Positions 13,486 to 24,345 are shown, counted from the first letter of the stretch. The stretch: DNA of 36,384 bases from Rhodoferax sp. (GCA_011391545.1 JAABQI010000225.1:1-36384); one strand, 5' to 3'. Program-made: numbers and translations. The notes: generated by a model not told the origin, from the sequence alone.

Positions 13486-16400
13486 TCAGGCGAGGTGGCG
13501 CAGTTCGCGCAATGCCACCGACACCGGGGCCAGATCGGCACCCTGTGTGCTGATGGTTTGCAGCAGCTTGCACAGGCGCTCGATGCTGGCCGTGTTGGCA
13601 TCCGACCAGCTCTGAACGTCGTCAAAACGCAGCAGCACGCTCAGGCTGATCTGGTTGGCGATGGCATAGACGTCTTCGCGCGCACTGCCCCGGGCCTGCG
13701 TTTGCCACAGGCTGTCGGTGGGCAGGCGGTTGATCTGGGCACGCCAGGCGCTCAGGCCCAGCATGCTGTCGACGCCAAAGTAGGTCTGCGCCGCCTGCGC
13801 CAGCGTGGTCTTGGCCTGTTCGGTCAGGTCCACCAGATCGAGCGCCGGGAAAATGAATTCCAGTGCACTGAGCTTGCGCGCGAGCTCGGGGGCCACTCCC
13901 GCCTGCTCCAGCTTTTGCGTGGCCTGTTCCCAGTTGGCCAAGGCGCTGGCGGGCAACCAGTTTTCAAGATTGGCATGCAATTCACGGGCGCCGGGCTGGT
14001 AACGCGCGATCAGGGTCGGCAAATCAGAGGCCTTGGAGCGCGCGCGCAGCATCCAGCGCGAGGCGCGTTGCGTGATGGCGATGAGCTTGCTCAGCAGGTC
14101 GAGTTGCAGGCTGCTGGCCACCACGCCGTCGAGCGCATCGATCTGATCCCACAGCGGCTCCAGGTCAAAGATTTCGCGCGCCAGCGTGTAGGCCCGCACC
14201 ACATCCGCCGTGCTGGCCGCGGCTTCAGCCGCAAGAAAATTGACGAAGGTAGCACCGCTTCGGTTGACCACGGTGTTGGCCACATAGGTGGCGATAATTT
14301 CGCGCTTGAGCGGATGCTGGTCGATGGCTGCGGAAAACTTCTCGCTCAGTGCCTTCGGGAAATAGGCCTTGAGGACCCGGCTGAAATACGGGTCATCAGG
14401 CAAATTGCTGGCCAGCAGGTCGTCAAACACCGACATCTTGGCGTAGGCCAGCAGCACCGCGCCTTCGGGTGCCGTCAGGCCCTGCTTGAGTGAGCGCCGG
14501 CGCACAAATTCTTCGTCGTCGGGCAGGAACTCGATGGCCCGGTTCAGGCGCCCTGCCCCTTCGAGCCACTGAATCAGGCGCTGCTGGCCGCCCAGCAGGT
14601 ACAAGGGCCGGTGGCAGGCCACATCAAGCGCCTGAGACTGGTAATAGTTGTCGGCCAGCACCAAGTGGGCGACTTCGTCGGTCATGGAGGCCAGCAGGTC
14701 GTTGCGCTGTTTGAGCGTGAGGTCGCCTGCCTCGACGACACGGTCGAGCAAAATTTTGATATTGACCTCGTGGTCGGAGCAATCGACGCCGGCCGAGTTG
14801 TCGATGGCGTCGGTGTAGATCAGGCCGCCGGCCTGGGCAAACTCGATCCGCCCCAACTGGGTACAACCGAGGTTGCCACCCTCCACCAGCACCTTGCAGC
14901 GCAGTTGCCGACCGTTGACCCGGAACGCGTCGCTGGACTTGTCACCCACCTGGGTGTGGTTCTCTTGCGACGACTTGACATAGGTGCCGATGCCGCCGTT
15001 GTAGAGCATGTCCACCGGGGCTTGCAGCAGCGCATGGATCAGGTCGTTGGGCGCCAGGTCTGCGGCCTCGATACCCAATGCTGTCTGCGCCGCTGCCGAC
15101 AAATGGATCGTCTTGGCCGTGCGCGGGTAAATGCCGCCGCCTTCGGACATCACGCCGCGGTCATAGTCGTCCCAACTGGAGCGCGGCAGATTGAACAGGC
15201 GCTGGCGCTCGGCAAAACTGCGCGCCACGTCCGGCGCAGGGTCGATGAAGATATGCCGGTGGTCAAAGGCCGCCACCAGCTTGATCTGCGTGGACAGCAG
15301 CATGCCGTTGCCGAACACGTCGCCCGACATGTCGCCAATGCCGACCACGGTGAAGGGTGTGGTCTGGATATCGTGCGACAGAGACCTGAAATGGCGCTTG
15401 GCCGACTCCCAGGCGCCGCGCGCGGTGATGCCCATCTCTTTATGGTCATAGCCGACCGATCCGCCCGAGGCAAACGCATCGCCAAGCCAGAAGCCATAGT
15501 CTGCCGAGACGCTGTTGGCGATGTCGGAAAAACTGGCCGTGCCCTTGTCGGCAGCCACCACCAGGTAAGTGTCATCCGCGTCATGGCGCACCACGTTGTT
15601 GGGCGCCACCACCTGGCCCTTGACCAGGTTATCGGTCAGATCGAGCATGCCCGACAACATCTGCCTGTAGCAGGCGATGCCCTCGGCCCGGAATGCCTCG
15701 CGCTCGCTTGCCGGCGGCGGGCTTTTCAGGACGAAGCCGCCCTTGGAGCCGACCGGCACAATCACCGTGTTTTTGACCTGCTGGGCCTTCACCAGCCCCA
15801 GAATCTCGGTGCGGAAATCTTCCGGACGGTCCGACCAGCGCAGGCCGCCGCGCGCCACCTTGTTCATGCGCAGATGGATGGCTTCGCTGCGCGGCGAATA
15901 GACCCAGATTTCGAACATCGGTTTGGGCTCGGGCATGCCCGGCACATCATGCGACTGGAACTTGAAGCTCATGTAGGGCTTGTGAGCCCGCGTGGCAGTG
16001 GTCTGCCACGCGTTGGTGCGCAGGGTAGCCAGGATGGTCCGGTGGTACTGGCGCAGGATGCGGTCTTCGTCCAGGCTGGCCACCGCGCTGAGTTGCGCTT
16101 CGATGTCCTCGTTGATACTGGCTTGCAGCGTTGCCCGATCGGACTCTTGCGCGGGGTCGAAGCGTGCGTCGAAGAGCTGGTAAAGGGTTTGCGCCAGGGC
16201 GGCGTTTTTGTACAGCGTGGCCTCCAGGTAGCTCTGGCTGTACGGAAAATCCAGTTGCTTGAAGTAACGGGTGTAAGCGCGCAGCACCGCAATGGCACGC
16301 GCATCGAGCGTGGTGGCCAGCACCAGCTTGTTGAGGTCGTCGCTGTCGAGCACTTTGCACCAGACCCGCACAAAAAGAGCCTCAAAGCGCTCGCGAATCA

Positions 16401-18255
16401 CGGCAGAATCCACCTCTGGCGGCAGTTGCAAACCCAGGTCGTGAATCCAGTAGTGGGCGCCATCGGCGTGGGGCTTCTCGCCCTCCAACCGGTAGGGATG
16501 CTCATCGAGAACGCGCGCGCCCATGCGCTCGAGCACCGGCAGAGAATCCGACAGCGCCACTTTGCTCATGCTGAAAATCTTGAAGCGCACCATGCCGGGC
16601 GCGCTGTCGAGTGGCCGGTACAGGCGCACCGCCATCGACTGCAGAGGCGACAGGCTGGCGAGCACCTGCACATCATCGGCGGCCCTGCGGCCGGAAAAAT
16701 CTTCCTGGTAAGCGGTGGGAAAGCTGTCGGCAAAACGAGCGGCCAAAGCCAGGCCGTGGCTTTCACCATGAATGTGCACCAAGGCCTGCCTGCAATCGTC
16801 TTCCCAGCGCTGGCAAAGCCGGGTGATGCGTGCCTCGAGCGCCGACACATCGACCGCGTCCGGCGCCTGCTGGTCCGCACGGATGAAGTAGTGGATGCGC
16901 GCCAGCGGACTGTTGGTTAGCGTTGGGGTGTACTCGACGGACTGGCCGTTCAGTGAGCGGCAGAGCTCGTCGCCAATTCTGGAGCGCAGTTCGGTGTTGT
17001 AGCGGTCACGCGGCACAAACACCTGGGCCGAGGTGAAGCGGCCAAAGGGGTCGCGGCGCAGGAACACGCGCACCCGCTGGCGCTCCTGCAATCGCAAGAT
17101 GCCCACGGCATGGTCGGTCAAGGTGGCGGTGTCGATCTGGAACAGCTCGTCACGCGGGTAATCGTCCAGAATCGTCTGCAAGGACTTGGCGGCATGGCTC
17201 TCGGGCAGCACGCCCGCGGCCGCCATGACATCGGCGGCGCGGCGCCGGATTTGGGGAATGTCCGAAACCGCGGCAGCGTAGGCCTTGGAGGTGTAAAGCC
17301 CCAGAAATCGGGCTTCTCCTATGACCTTGCCGGCAGCGTCATAGCGCTTGACCGTCAGGCAATCAAGCCAGGCCGGCCGATGCACGGTGGCCCGCGTCAT
17401 GGCCTTGGTGACCAGCACCAACTGGTCTGAATCCAGAAACTCAAGGGCATCAGCAGGCAAGCGACTCACGGGCGTTTTGGGCTCACCGCGCAAAATGCCC
17501 AACCCCGATTCAGCCACAGCCACCAACTTGACACCCTCCTCGTCGCGCACCAACTGGTAGTCACGCGCGCCCAAAAAAGTGAAGTGCTGCGCTTCCAGCC
17601 AGTGCAGGAATTCGACGCCTTCCTGTTGCCCCTTGGCCGACAGGGGCGAGCGCGCAGAGTCTTCCCTGACAGCCTGCAGGTGCTTGAGCATGGGCATCCA
17701 GTCGCTCACAGCGGCGCGCACGTCGTGCAACACCTGTGACAGCTCAGCGGCGAGTTGCTGCCGGTCTGACTCGAGCACGATCCGGTCGCATTCGAGCAGA
17801 ATCAGCGAAGAAATCTGACGACTGTGGTCTGCCTCCTGGCGGGCCAGCCTGGTGCTTTTGACCTTGCCATCGGCATCGCGCTCAACCGCCAGCAACGGGT
17901 GCACGATCCAGTGCACCATGCGACCGCTGCGGTTGATGGCCATGGTGACCGAATCCACCAGGAACGGCATGTCGTCCTGCACCAGTTGAATGACGGTGTG
18001 ACCGCTGTCGAAGCCGTCTTCGGCCAGGGTGGGGTTGAAGACCCGAAGGCGCTGGCCTGCAGCGTCAGGGGCGGCGTTCAGCAGGCGCCAGTGGCCGCTG
18101 GCCAGAGCCAGCAGCGTGGCTGAGCCGCGTTGCTGAAGTTCGTCGGGGTCGGTGTTATCGAAATAGGCGGTGACAAAGTCTGCCAGCAAGGGGGCGGCTG
18201 CACCGGCGTTTTCCAGAGTGTAGGCACGCAGGTCAGCAAGGTTCGCATGGGTCAT
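13486..18255 (-). CDS. gdhB: NAD-specific glutamate dehydrogenase, large bacterial type
   Basis: A 1589-residue enzyme of the large (about 180 kDa) NAD-GDH class, which oxidises L-glutamate to 2-oxoglutarate, ammonia and NADH, a catabolic role. The N-terminal half holds the ACT-like/regulatory regions. The catalytic core lies in the middle: RGGLRWSDRPEDFRTEILGL, the lysine-bearing VPVGSKGGF, VVGIGDMSGDVFGN and FIDPAPD. The C-terminal helical region contains NRSGATFVNFLA. The start is ATG 18255, with GGAG seven bases upstream; a TTG at 18267 is in frame but lacks this. It converges with the ABC exporter and lies downstream of the NUDIX gene with a 111-base gap. GDH can consume glutamate formed by transamination or proline breakdown, fitting the amino-acid-catabolic character of the left region. 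The gene symbol follows Pseudomonas usage. Confidence 0.95.
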   Translation of the reverse strand: MTHANLADLRAYTLENAGAAAPLLADFVTAYFDNTDPDELQQRGSATLLALASGHWRLLNAAPDAAGQRLRVFNPTLAEDGFDSGHTVIQLVQDDMPFLVDSVTMAINRSGRMVHWIVHPLLAVERDADGKVKSTRLARQEADHSRQISSLILLECDRIVLESDRQQLAAELSQVLHDVRAAVSDWMPMLKHLQAVREDSARSPLSAKGQQEGVEFLHWLEAQHFTFLGARDYQLVRDEEGVKLVAVAESGLGILRGEPKTPVSRLPADALEFLDSDQLVLVTKAMTRATVHRPAWLDCLTVKRYDAAGKVIGEARFLGLYTSKAYAAAVSDIPQIRRRAADVMAAAGVLPESHAAKSLQTILDDYPRDELFQIDTATLTDHAVGILRLQERQRVRVFLRRDPFGRFTSAQVFVPRDRYNTELRSRIGDELCRSLNGQSVEYTPTLTNSPLARIHYFIRADQQAPDAVDVSALEARITRLCQRWEDDCRQALVHIHGESHGLALAARFADSFPTAYQEDFSGRRAADDVQVLASLSPLQSMAVRLYRPLDSAPGMVRFKIFSMSKVALSDSLPVLERMGARVLDEHPYRLEGEKPHADGAHYWIHDLGLQLPPEVDSAVIRERFEALFVRVWCKVLDSDDLNKLVLATTLDARAIAVLRAYTRYFKQLDFPYSQSYLEATLYKNAALAQTLYQLFDARFDPAQESDRATLQASINEDIEAQLSAVASLDEDRILRQYHRTILATLRTNAWQTTATRAHKPYMSFKFQSHDVPGMPEPKPMFEIWVYSPRSEAIHLRMNKVARGGLRWSDRPEDFRTEILGLVKAQQVKNTVIVPVGSKGGFVLKSPPPASEREAFRAEGIACYRQMLSGMLDLTDNLVKGQVVAPNNVVRHDADDTYLVVAADKGTASFSDIANSVSADYGFWLGDAFASGGSVGYDHKEMGITARGAWESAKRHFRSLSHDIQTTPFTVVGIGDMSGDVFGNGMLLSTQIKLVAAFDHRHIFIDPAPDVARSFAERQRLFNLPRSSWDDYDRGVMSEGGGIYPRTAKTIHLSAAAQTALGIEAADLAPNDLIHALLQAPVDMLYNGGIGTYVKSSQENHTQVGDKSSDAFRVNGRQLRCKVLVEGGNLGCTQLGRIEFAQAGGLIYTDAIDNSAGVDCSDHEVNIKILLDRVVEAGDLTLKQRNDLLASMTDEVAHLVLADNYYQSQALDVACHRPLYLLGGQQRLIQWLEGAGRLNRAIEFLPDDEEFVRRRSLKQGLTAPEGAVLLAYAKMSVFDDLLASNLPDDPYFSRVLKAYFPKALSEKFSAAIDQHPLKREIIATYVANTVVNRSGATFVNFLAAEAAASTADVVRAYTLAREIFDLEPLWDQIDALDGVVASSLQLDLLSKLIAITQRASRWMLRARSKASDLPTLIARYQPGARELHANLENWLPASALANWEQATQKLEQAGVAPELARKLSALEFIFPALDLVDLTEQAKTTLAQAAQTYFGVDSMLGLSAWRAQINRLPTDSLWQTQARGSAREDVYAIANQISLSVLLRFDDVQSWSDANTASIERLCKLLQTISTQGADLAPVSVALRELRHLA

Positions 18256-18261
18256 GCAGTT

Positions 18262-18265
18262 CTCC
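18262..18265 (-). promoter_or_regulatory. Ribosome binding site deciding the GDH start
   Basis: GGAG on the minus strand, seven bases before ATG 18255, favours this start over the in-frame TTG at 18267. Confidence 0.65.
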
Positions 18266-18306
18266 AAATAATGCTTTGAACAGCAAACATTTTAGGAAGC
18301 TTAGCC

Positions 18307-18320
18307 GGCCTGAAGAGGCC
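18307..18320. other. Small hairpin between the NUDIX gene and gdhB
   Basis: GGCCT-GAAG-AGGCC gives a 5-bp stem with a tetraloop in the 111-base gap. No T-run follows on the minus strand, so termination of the nuo-NUDIX transcript here is doubtful. It could lie in the gdhB leader. Confidence 0.35.
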
Positions 18321-18366
18321 AGAACCCCGTCAAGTCATCTTGGCATGCAATAAACACATAAGGAAA

Positions 18367-18963
18367 TCATGGCGCACTTTGCCAGTCGAGCGCCCAGGCG
18401 CCGGAGCTCACGTTTTGCAGCCACAAGGCAGCCGTGAGCGTCTTGCCATCGGTGACCAGTCCCTGGCGGCACCAATCGAGCAACTGCGCAGGACTGGCCG
18501 TGAACACTTCCAGAAACTCGCCTTCATCAAGCTGCCGTTGTCCCGCCTGCAAGTCACGCGCAAACCAGATGTCGATGAATTCCGTGGAATAAGCAATGAG
18601 CGGGTGCAACACACCCGCGCGGGCCCACTGGCTGGCGCTGTAGCCAGTTTCTTCGAGCAATTCGCGCCGGGCACATTGAAAACAGTCTTCACCGGGATCG
18701 AGCTTTCCAGCGGGAAACTCGATCATGACCCGGCCCACGGGATAACGAAACTGACGCTCCAGCACCACTTGCATGGCGCCTGTTGCATCTTCGAGCAGGG
18801 GGACGATCATGACGGCACCCGGGTGAACCACATACTCGCGGATGGCCTGGGCGCCATTGGACAGGCCGACCTGATCGCGGAACGCGTGAAGGAGTTTGCC
18901 CTTGAAAAGCTCGGTGCTGCCTAACTTCTTTTCGACCAGATGGTCAAATTGAGGCTCGCCCAT
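18367..18963 (-). CDS. NUDIX hydrolase, ADP-ribose pyrophosphatase type
   Basis: 198 residues with a complete NUDIX box GX5EX7REUXEEXGU at residues 86-108 (GKLDPGE at its start, RRELLEETGY at its end), preceded by the PVGRVMIEFPAG strand typical of the NudF/ADP-ribose pyrophosphatase subgroup. Those enzymes cut ADP-ribose to AMP and ribose-5-phosphate, using Mg2+ bound by the box glutamates. It begins 33 bases after nuoN on the same strand, so it probably ends the nuo transcript. A NUDIX gene directly after nuoN is familiar to me from other Burkholderiales. Exact substrate is not readable from sequence. Confidence 0.88.
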   Translation of the reverse strand: MGEPQFDHLVEKKLGSTELFKGKLLHAFRDQVGLSNGAQAIREYVVHPGAVMIVPLLEDATGAMQVVLERQFRYPVGRVMIEFPAGKLDPGEDCFQCARRELLEETGYSASQWARAGVLHPLIAYSTEFIDIWFARDLQAGQRQLDEGEFLEVFTASPAQLLDWCRQGLVTDGKTLTAALWLQNVSSGAWALDWQSAP

Positions 18964-18995
18964 GACCAGTCAGATTGAGCCAGGAAACAGCACGA

Positions 18996-20486
18996 TCACG
19001 TGGCCAGCATCTGCACCACGGCGTTGGCGCACAGGGCCATCAGGCCGCCGGGGACGATACCCAGAATCAACAGCAGGGCACCATTGAGCGACAGCACGGC
19101 GCGAACCTCAAACGGTGAATTGATTTGCCCGATGGTGCTCGAGGGCGCGTCAAAGTACATGACCTTGACCACGCGCAGGTAATAGAAGGCGCCGACCAGC
19201 GACATCATGACGGCAAACACGGCGAGCACCAGTGGAAGCGTTCCACCGGAAGCCAGCAAAGCCTGCAGCACCGCCAGCTTGGCATAAAAACCGATCATGG
19301 GCGGGATGCCTGCCAAGGAGAACAGGCAGACGGCCATGAGCGCGGCATAAAAAGGGCTGCGCTGGTTGAGCCCGGCAAAGTCGGAAATCTCTTCGCTCTC
19401 AAAACCATTGCGTGACAACAGCAAAATAATGCCGAAGCTGACCAGCGTGGTCAACACATACGAGATCACATAAAACATGGACGAACCGTAGGCATTGGCG
19501 GCGGCCTCGGGCTGGCCGCTCACGGCGCCCGACATCATGCCGATCAGCACAAAACCCATGTGTGAAATGGTTGAAAAGGCCAGCATGCGCTTGATGTTGG
19601 TCTGCGCAATGGCGGCCAGATTACCAACGGCCAGTGAGCCTATCGCCAGCAGCATCAGCATCTGTTGCCAGTCGACCGACAGGGGCATCAGGCCTTCCAC
19701 AAACAGACGAATCATCACGGCAAAGGCGGCCAGTTTGGGGGCGCCGCCGATCATGAGCGTGATGGCTGTGGGGGCGCCCTGGTAAACGTCGGGAATCCAC
19801 ATGTGAAAGGGCACGACACCGAGCTTGAATGCGAGACCGGCCACGATGAACACCAAACCAAAGACCAGCACCTGGTGTTTCAACTGACCTGATTGGATAG
19901 CGGCAAAAGCCTCCTGAATATTGAGCGTGCCGGTGGCGCCATACAGCATGGACATGCCGTAAAGCAGAAATCCGGAGGCCAGTGCACCGAGCACAAAATA
20001 TTTCATGCCCGCCTCGACCGACAGGATGTAATCGCGGCGCAGCGCCACCAGCGCATAGCTCGACAGGGTCAGCAATTCAATGCCCATGTAGAGCACCAGG
20101 AAGTTGTTGCCAGAGATCATGACAAACATGCCCAACAGCGAGAACAGGCCCAGGCTGAAGAGTTCACCGCCACGCAGCATGTCACGCTCGGCCGCGTAGT
20201 GCCGGCCGTAAACCAGCGTCACCATGACCGCAAGGGTGGCAAAACACTTGAGCCAGTTGCCCATGACGTCACTGACGATCATGTTGCCAAAACCATAAAT
20301 GGTCTGATTGGACAAGGCGTAATTGGCCTGCAGGGCGGCGACAACCGCCAGCGTGAGCATGGTCAACACATAGGTGGCGGTGCGCGTGCGGCTTTTGACG
20401 CTCAGGTCAAACAGCAGAATCACGCAAGCCATGACCAACAGGATTATTTCTGGATAAACCGCGATCAAACTGATTTTGTCAATCAT
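18996..20486 (-). CDS. nuoN: NADH-quinone oxidoreductase subunit N
   Basis: One of the three antiporter-like proton-pumping subunits of the complex I membrane arm. 496 residues, with about 14 hydrophobic helices. Recognisable segments are [18 protein letters not shown] (with the conserved glutamate), [40 protein letters not shown] and [20 protein letters not shown], carrying the lysines that line the proton path. Last of the fourteen nuo genes. AAGAGA lies a few bases upstream of the ATG, and the gap to nuoM is 37 bases. Confidence 0.97.
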   Translation of the reverse strand: MIDKISLIAVYPEIILLVMACVILLFDLSVKSRTRTATYVLTMLTLAVVAALQANYALSNQTIYGFGNMIVSDVMGNWLKCFATLAVMVTLVYGRHYAAERDMLRGGELFSLGLFSLLGMFVMISGNNFLVLYMGIELLTLSSYALVALRRDYILSVEAGMKYFVLGALASGFLLYGMSMLYGATGTLNIQEAFAAIQSGQLKHQVLVFGLVFIVAGLAFKLGVVPFHMWIPDVYQGAPTAITLMIGGAPKLAAFAVMIRLFVEGLMPLSVDWQQMLMLLAIGSLAVGNLAAIAQTNIKRMLAFSTISHMGFVLIGMMSGAVSGQPEAAANAYGSSMFYVISYVLTTLVSFGIILLLSRNGFESEEISDFAGLNQRSPFYAALMAVCLFSLAGIPPMIGFYAKLAVLQALLASGGTLPLVLAVFAVMMSLVGAFYYLRVVKVMYFDAPSSTIGQINSPFEVRAVLSLNGALLLILGIVPGGLMALCANAVVQMLAT

Positions 20487-20523
20487 AGGTATCTCTTATC
20501 TCAAAGTTGTCAGTACAGACTGA

Positions 20524-21999
20524 TCAGTTCAATTTCGTCATGGCCACATGCTTCAGCAGTTCGGCCACTGAAACATCCATCACATCGGTAAACGGCTTGG
20601 GATACACGCCCATGTAAAGGATGGCGACGGCCAACAGTGACAGGAACAGGAACTCACGCGCGTTGATGTCTTTCAGATGCTTGACATGGTCGTTGGCCAC
20701 CGGCCCCAGGTAAACACGCTTGAACATCCAGAGCGAGTAGGCCGCACCAAAAATCAGCGCACTGGCAGCTGCCATGCCGATCCAGAAGTTGACCTTGACT
20801 GACGCCAGAATCACCATCCACTCACCGACAAAACCGGCCGTGCCCGGCAACCCGCTGTTGGCCATGACAAACAACATGGCAAATGCCGTGAATTTGGGCA
20901 TGGTGTTGACGACACCGCCATAGGCTGAAATCTCGCGGGAGTGAACCCGGTCGTACAGCACGCCAATAGCCAGGAACATGGCTGCCGAGACAAAACCGTG
21001 GGAAATCATTTGCACAATGCCACCGGCCACGCCGAGGTCGCTGAACAGGAAGAAGCCCAAGGTGACAAAACCCATGTGCGCCACAGACGAATAAGCCACC
21101 AGCTTTTTCATGTCGCGTTGCACCATGGTCACCAGGCCGACATAAATGACAGCGGCCAGCGACAAGCCGATCATCAAACCCGACCACTCATGCGATGCGT
21201 CGGGCGCAATCGGCATGGAAAAACGCAGAAAACCGTAGGCACCGAGCTTCAACATGATGGCTGCCAGCACCGCAGAACCGCCAGTGGGCGCTTCGACGTG
21301 CACATCGGGAAGCCAGGTGTGCACCGGCCACATGGGCACCTTCACTGCAAAGGCAGCAAGGAAGGCAAAGAACAACAGCGTCTGCGCCGTCTGCCCCAGT
21401 GGCAACTTGTGCCAGGTGAGCAAATCAAAGCTGCCTCCGGCCGTGTTGTACAGGTAGATCAGGGCGATCAGCATCAACAGCGAGCCGAGCAGCGTGTACA
21501 AAAAGAACTTGAACGCCGCGTAGATCTTGTTGGGCCCGCCCCAGATGCCAATGATGAGGTACATCGGGATCAGGGTGGCTTCGAAGAAGACGTAGAACAG
21601 CATGCCGTCGAGCGCGCAGAAGACACCGATCATGAGCCCGCTCAGGATCAGGAAGGCACCCATGTACTGGTTGACCCGCTTGGTGATGACTTCCCAACTT
21701 GCGATCACCACAATCACGTTGATGAATGCCGTCAGCAGGATGAACCACACCGAGATGCCGTCAATGCCCAGGTGGTAATTGATATTGAAACGCTCGATCC
21801 AGGGCGCTTTTTCGACAAACTGCATGGCCGCAGTCGATAGGTCAAAGCGTGTGTAGAGCGGCAAAGTCACCAAAAGACTCACCACCGCCCCCACCAACGC
21901 GATCCATCGAACTGCCCGCGCCTGGTCATCACGACCAAGTGCCAGCAACACCACACCGAAGGCAATCGGCGTCCAAATAGCCAGGCTCAGCAAACCCAT
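20524..21999 (-). CDS. nuoM: NADH-quinone oxidoreductase subunit M
   Basis: Antiporter-like proton-pumping membrane subunit of complex I, 491 residues. Diagnostic stretches are FYVFFEATLIPMYLIIGIWG (conserved Glu in the fifth helix), KVPMWPVHTWLPDVHVEAPT and DMKKLVAYSSVAHMGFVTLG. A clear AGGAG precedes the start. It lies 13 bases after nuoL and continues into nuoN. Length and motifs are ordinary for the family. Confidence 0.97.
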   Translation of the reverse strand: MGLLSLAIWTPIAFGVVLLALGRDDQARAVRWIALVGAVVSLLVTLPLYTRFDLSTAAMQFVEKAPWIERFNINYHLGIDGISVWFILLTAFINVIVVIASWEVITKRVNQYMGAFLILSGLMIGVFCALDGMLFYVFFEATLIPMYLIIGIWGGPNKIYAAFKFFLYTLLGSLLMLIALIYLYNTAGGSFDLLTWHKLPLGQTAQTLLFFAFLAAFAVKVPMWPVHTWLPDVHVEAPTGGSAVLAAIMLKLGAYGFLRFSMPIAPDASHEWSGLMIGLSLAAVIYVGLVTMVQRDMKKLVAYSSVAHMGFVTLGFFLFSDLGVAGGIVQMISHGFVSAAMFLAIGVLYDRVHSREISAYGGVVNTMPKFTAFAMLFVMANSGLPGTAGFVGEWMVILASVKVNFWIGMAAASALIFGAAYSLWMFKRVYLGPVANDHVKHLKDINAREFLFLSLLAVAILYMGVYPKPFTDVMDVSVAELLKHVAMTKLN

Positions 22000-22012
22000 T
22001 TTTATATTTCTC

Positions 22013-24031
22013 CTATTTGAGCCAGACGAAATACGTCATCAGAACAAAGATACCCAGCACCATGGTCAGCGCATAGTCGTACAGATAGCCGGTCTGAAAT
22101 TTTCGAACCACGCCAGAAATCCAACCCACGATGCGCCAGGAACCATTCACAACCGCACCGTCAATCACAGCCTGGTCGCCCACTTTCCAAAGCGCCGTCC
22201 CCAAACCGCGAGCAGCAGGGGCCAACACGTTTTCATTGAACCAGTCCATGTAATATTTGTTTTCAAGCAGGGTGTAAATCGGCATGACACGGCGCTTGAT
22301 GGCCGCAGGCAAGGCCGGGTTCACCATGTACAGGTAGTAGGCACTCACCACCCCCGCCAGGGCCAGCCAGAAAGGTGCAGCCATGAAACCGTGGAGGGCC
22401 AACGCAACCGGACCATGGAATTCCTCACCCAGCAAGGTCATGGCCTGGTGAATTTCTGCGTTCACAAAGATGGCGTCCTTGAAGAAGTCACCAAACAACA
22501 TCGGGCCGATGGTGAAGAAACCAATCAGCACAGAGGGAATGGCCAGCAGAATCAAGGGCACGGTCACGACCCAGGGCGACTCATGCGGCTTGCTGTCATG
22601 GCCATGATGGCCATGGTCGTCATGCCCGTGGTGCGCATCGGGATTCTGGTCAAAGCGCTCCTTGCCGTGAAACACCAGGAAATACAGGCGGAACGAATAG
22701 AAGGCGGTGATGAAGACGCCCGCCAGCACCGCAAAGTAGGCAAAACCAGCCGCAGGCAACTGACTGGCATGAACCGCCATGATGATTTCGTCTTTGGAGT
22801 AAAAGCCCGAGAAAAAGGGCGTGCCGATCAGGGCCAGTGAACCGAGCAGGCAAGTCAGCCAAGTGATCGGCATGTACTTGCGCAAGCCGCCCATCCAGCG
22901 AATGTCCTGGTTGTGGTGCACCCCCATGATGACCGAGCCTGCGGCAAGGAACAGCAGTGCCTTGAAGAACGCATGCGTCATCAGGTGAAACACGGCCACA
23001 GAATAGGCTGAGGCACCCAATGCCACAGTCATGTAACCCAACTGCGACAGCGTTGAATACGCCACGATGCGTTTGATGTCATTCTGGATAATGCCCAGGA
23101 AGCCCATGAACAGGGCTGTGATGCCGCCAATGATCAGGATGAAATTGAGCGCGGTGTCGCTGAGCTCAAACAGCGGTGACATGCGCGCCACCATGAAGAT
23201 ACCAGCCGTCACCATGGTGGCAGCATGGATCAGCGCAGAAATGGGGGTCGGGCCCTCCATCGAGTCAGGCAACCAGACATGCAGCGGAAACTGTGCCGAC
23301 TTGCCCATGGCGCCGATGAACAAGCAGATACACGCCACGGTGATCAGCATCCAGTCGGTGCCGGGCAAGGTCAATTTGGCCAACTCACCAGACTGCGCAA
23401 ACACTTCGCTGTAGTTGAGCGAGCCGGTGTAGGCCACCAGCAAACCGATGCCCAAAATAAAGCCAAAGTCACCGACCCGGTTCACCAGGAAAGCTTTCAT
23501 GTTGGCAAAAATGGCGCTGGGCTTGTTGAACCAGAAGCCGATCAGCAGGTAAGACACCAGGCCCACCGCTTCCCAGCCAAAGAACAGCTGCAGCATGTTG
23601 TTGCTCATGACCAGCATCAGCATCGAGAAGGTAAACAGGGAAATGTAGGCAAAGAAGCGGTTGTAGCCTTCGTCTTCTTCCATGTAGCCAACGGTGTAGA
23701 TGTGCACCATCAAGGACACGAAGGTCACCACACACATCATCATGGCGGTCAGGCCGTCGACCAGGAAACCAATCTCCATTTTGAGGTCGCCCACCACCAT
23801 CCAGGTGTAGATCGTCTCGTTGAAGCGGGCGCCATCGACGACGACACTTTGCAGCGTCATGACCGACAGGACAAAAGACAGCAGCACACCCAGGATGGTC
23901 ACCGAGTGCGACAGGCGCCTGCCGATCACGTTGCCACCAAACTTGGTGCCCAGAACGCCGGCGGCAATGGCACCCACCAGCGGGGCCAATGCAACGACCA
24001 GCAGCGTTGAGGAAGAAAGGGTTTGACTCAT
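22013..24031 (-). CDS. nuoL: NADH-quinone oxidoreductase subunit L
   Basis: The distal antiporter-like subunit of complex I with the long lateral helix HL at its C-terminus. 672 residues is a usual length. Motifs: FFGWEAVGLVSYLLIGFWF, GKSAQFPLHVWLPDSMEGPT, NDIKRIVAYSTLSQLGYMTV. Around residues 450-475 is a histidine-rich cytoplasmic/periplasmic loop (PDAHHGHDDHGHHGHD), common in betaproteobacterial NuoL and of unknown purpose. AAGGG lies about 8 bases before the ATG, and the gap after nuoK is 5 bases. Confidence 0.97.
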   Translation of the reverse strand: MSQTLSSSTLLVVALAPLVGAIAAGVLGTKFGGNVIGRRLSHSVTILGVLLSFVLSVMTLQSVVVDGARFNETIYTWMVVGDLKMEIGFLVDGLTAMMMCVVTFVSLMVHIYTVGYMEEDEGYNRFFAYISLFTFSMLMLVMSNNMLQLFFGWEAVGLVSYLLIGFWFNKPSAIFANMKAFLVNRVGDFGFILGIGLLVAYTGSLNYSEVFAQSGELAKLTLPGTDWMLITVACICLFIGAMGKSAQFPLHVWLPDSMEGPTPISALIHAATMVTAGIFMVARMSPLFELSDTALNFILIIGGITALFMGFLGIIQNDIKRIVAYSTLSQLGYMTVALGASAYSVAVFHLMTHAFFKALLFLAAGSVIMGVHHNQDIRWMGGLRKYMPITWLTCLLGSLALIGTPFFSGFYSKDEIIMAVHASQLPAAGFAYFAVLAGVFITAFYSFRLYFLVFHGKERFDQNPDAHHGHDDHGHHGHDSKPHESPWVVTVPLILLAIPSVLIGFFTIGPMLFGDFFKDAIFVNAEIHQAMTLLGEEFHGPVALALHGFMAAPFWLALAGVVSAYYLYMVNPALPAAIKRRVMPIYTLLENKYYMDWFNENVLAPAARGLGTALWKVGDQAVIDGAVVNGSWRIVGWISGVVRKFQTGYLYDYALTMVLGIFVLMTYFVWLK

Positions 24032-24036
24032 TTTTG

Positions 24037-24345
24037 TTAACCCTTCAGCGAATCGAGTTCGTCCACATTGATATTGGATTTAAGGCGGAACAACAGCACC
24101 AGGATCGCAAGCCCGATGGCCGCCTCGGCCGCTGCCACGGTCAGAATGAAGAAGACAAAAATCTGTCCATTCAGGTCACCCAGGTAGTGCGAAAACGCGA
24201 CAAAGTTAGTGTTCACCGCCAGCAGCATGAGCTCAATGGCCATCAGCAACACAATCAGATTTTTCCGATTCAAAAAAATCCCGATCACAGAAAGCGCGAA
24301 CAAGATCGCCCCCAGCGACAAGAAGTGACCTAAGGTGAGCGTCAT
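24037..24345 (-). CDS. nuoK: NADH-quinone oxidoreductase subunit K
   Basis: A small membrane subunit of complex I with three transmembrane helices and the conserved in-membrane glutamates ([13 protein letters not shown] and [11 protein letters not shown]). ATG 24345 gives the standard 102 residues and overlaps the nuoJ stop as ATGA, with GAGGAGAAG upstream. The open frame that extends further upstream lies over nuoJ and is not used. Confidence 0.95.
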   Translation of the reverse strand: MTLTLGHFLSLGAILFALSVIGIFLNRKNLIVLLMAIELMLLAVNTNFVAFSHYLGDLNGQIFVFFILTVAAAEAAIGLAILVLLFRLKSNINVDELDSLKG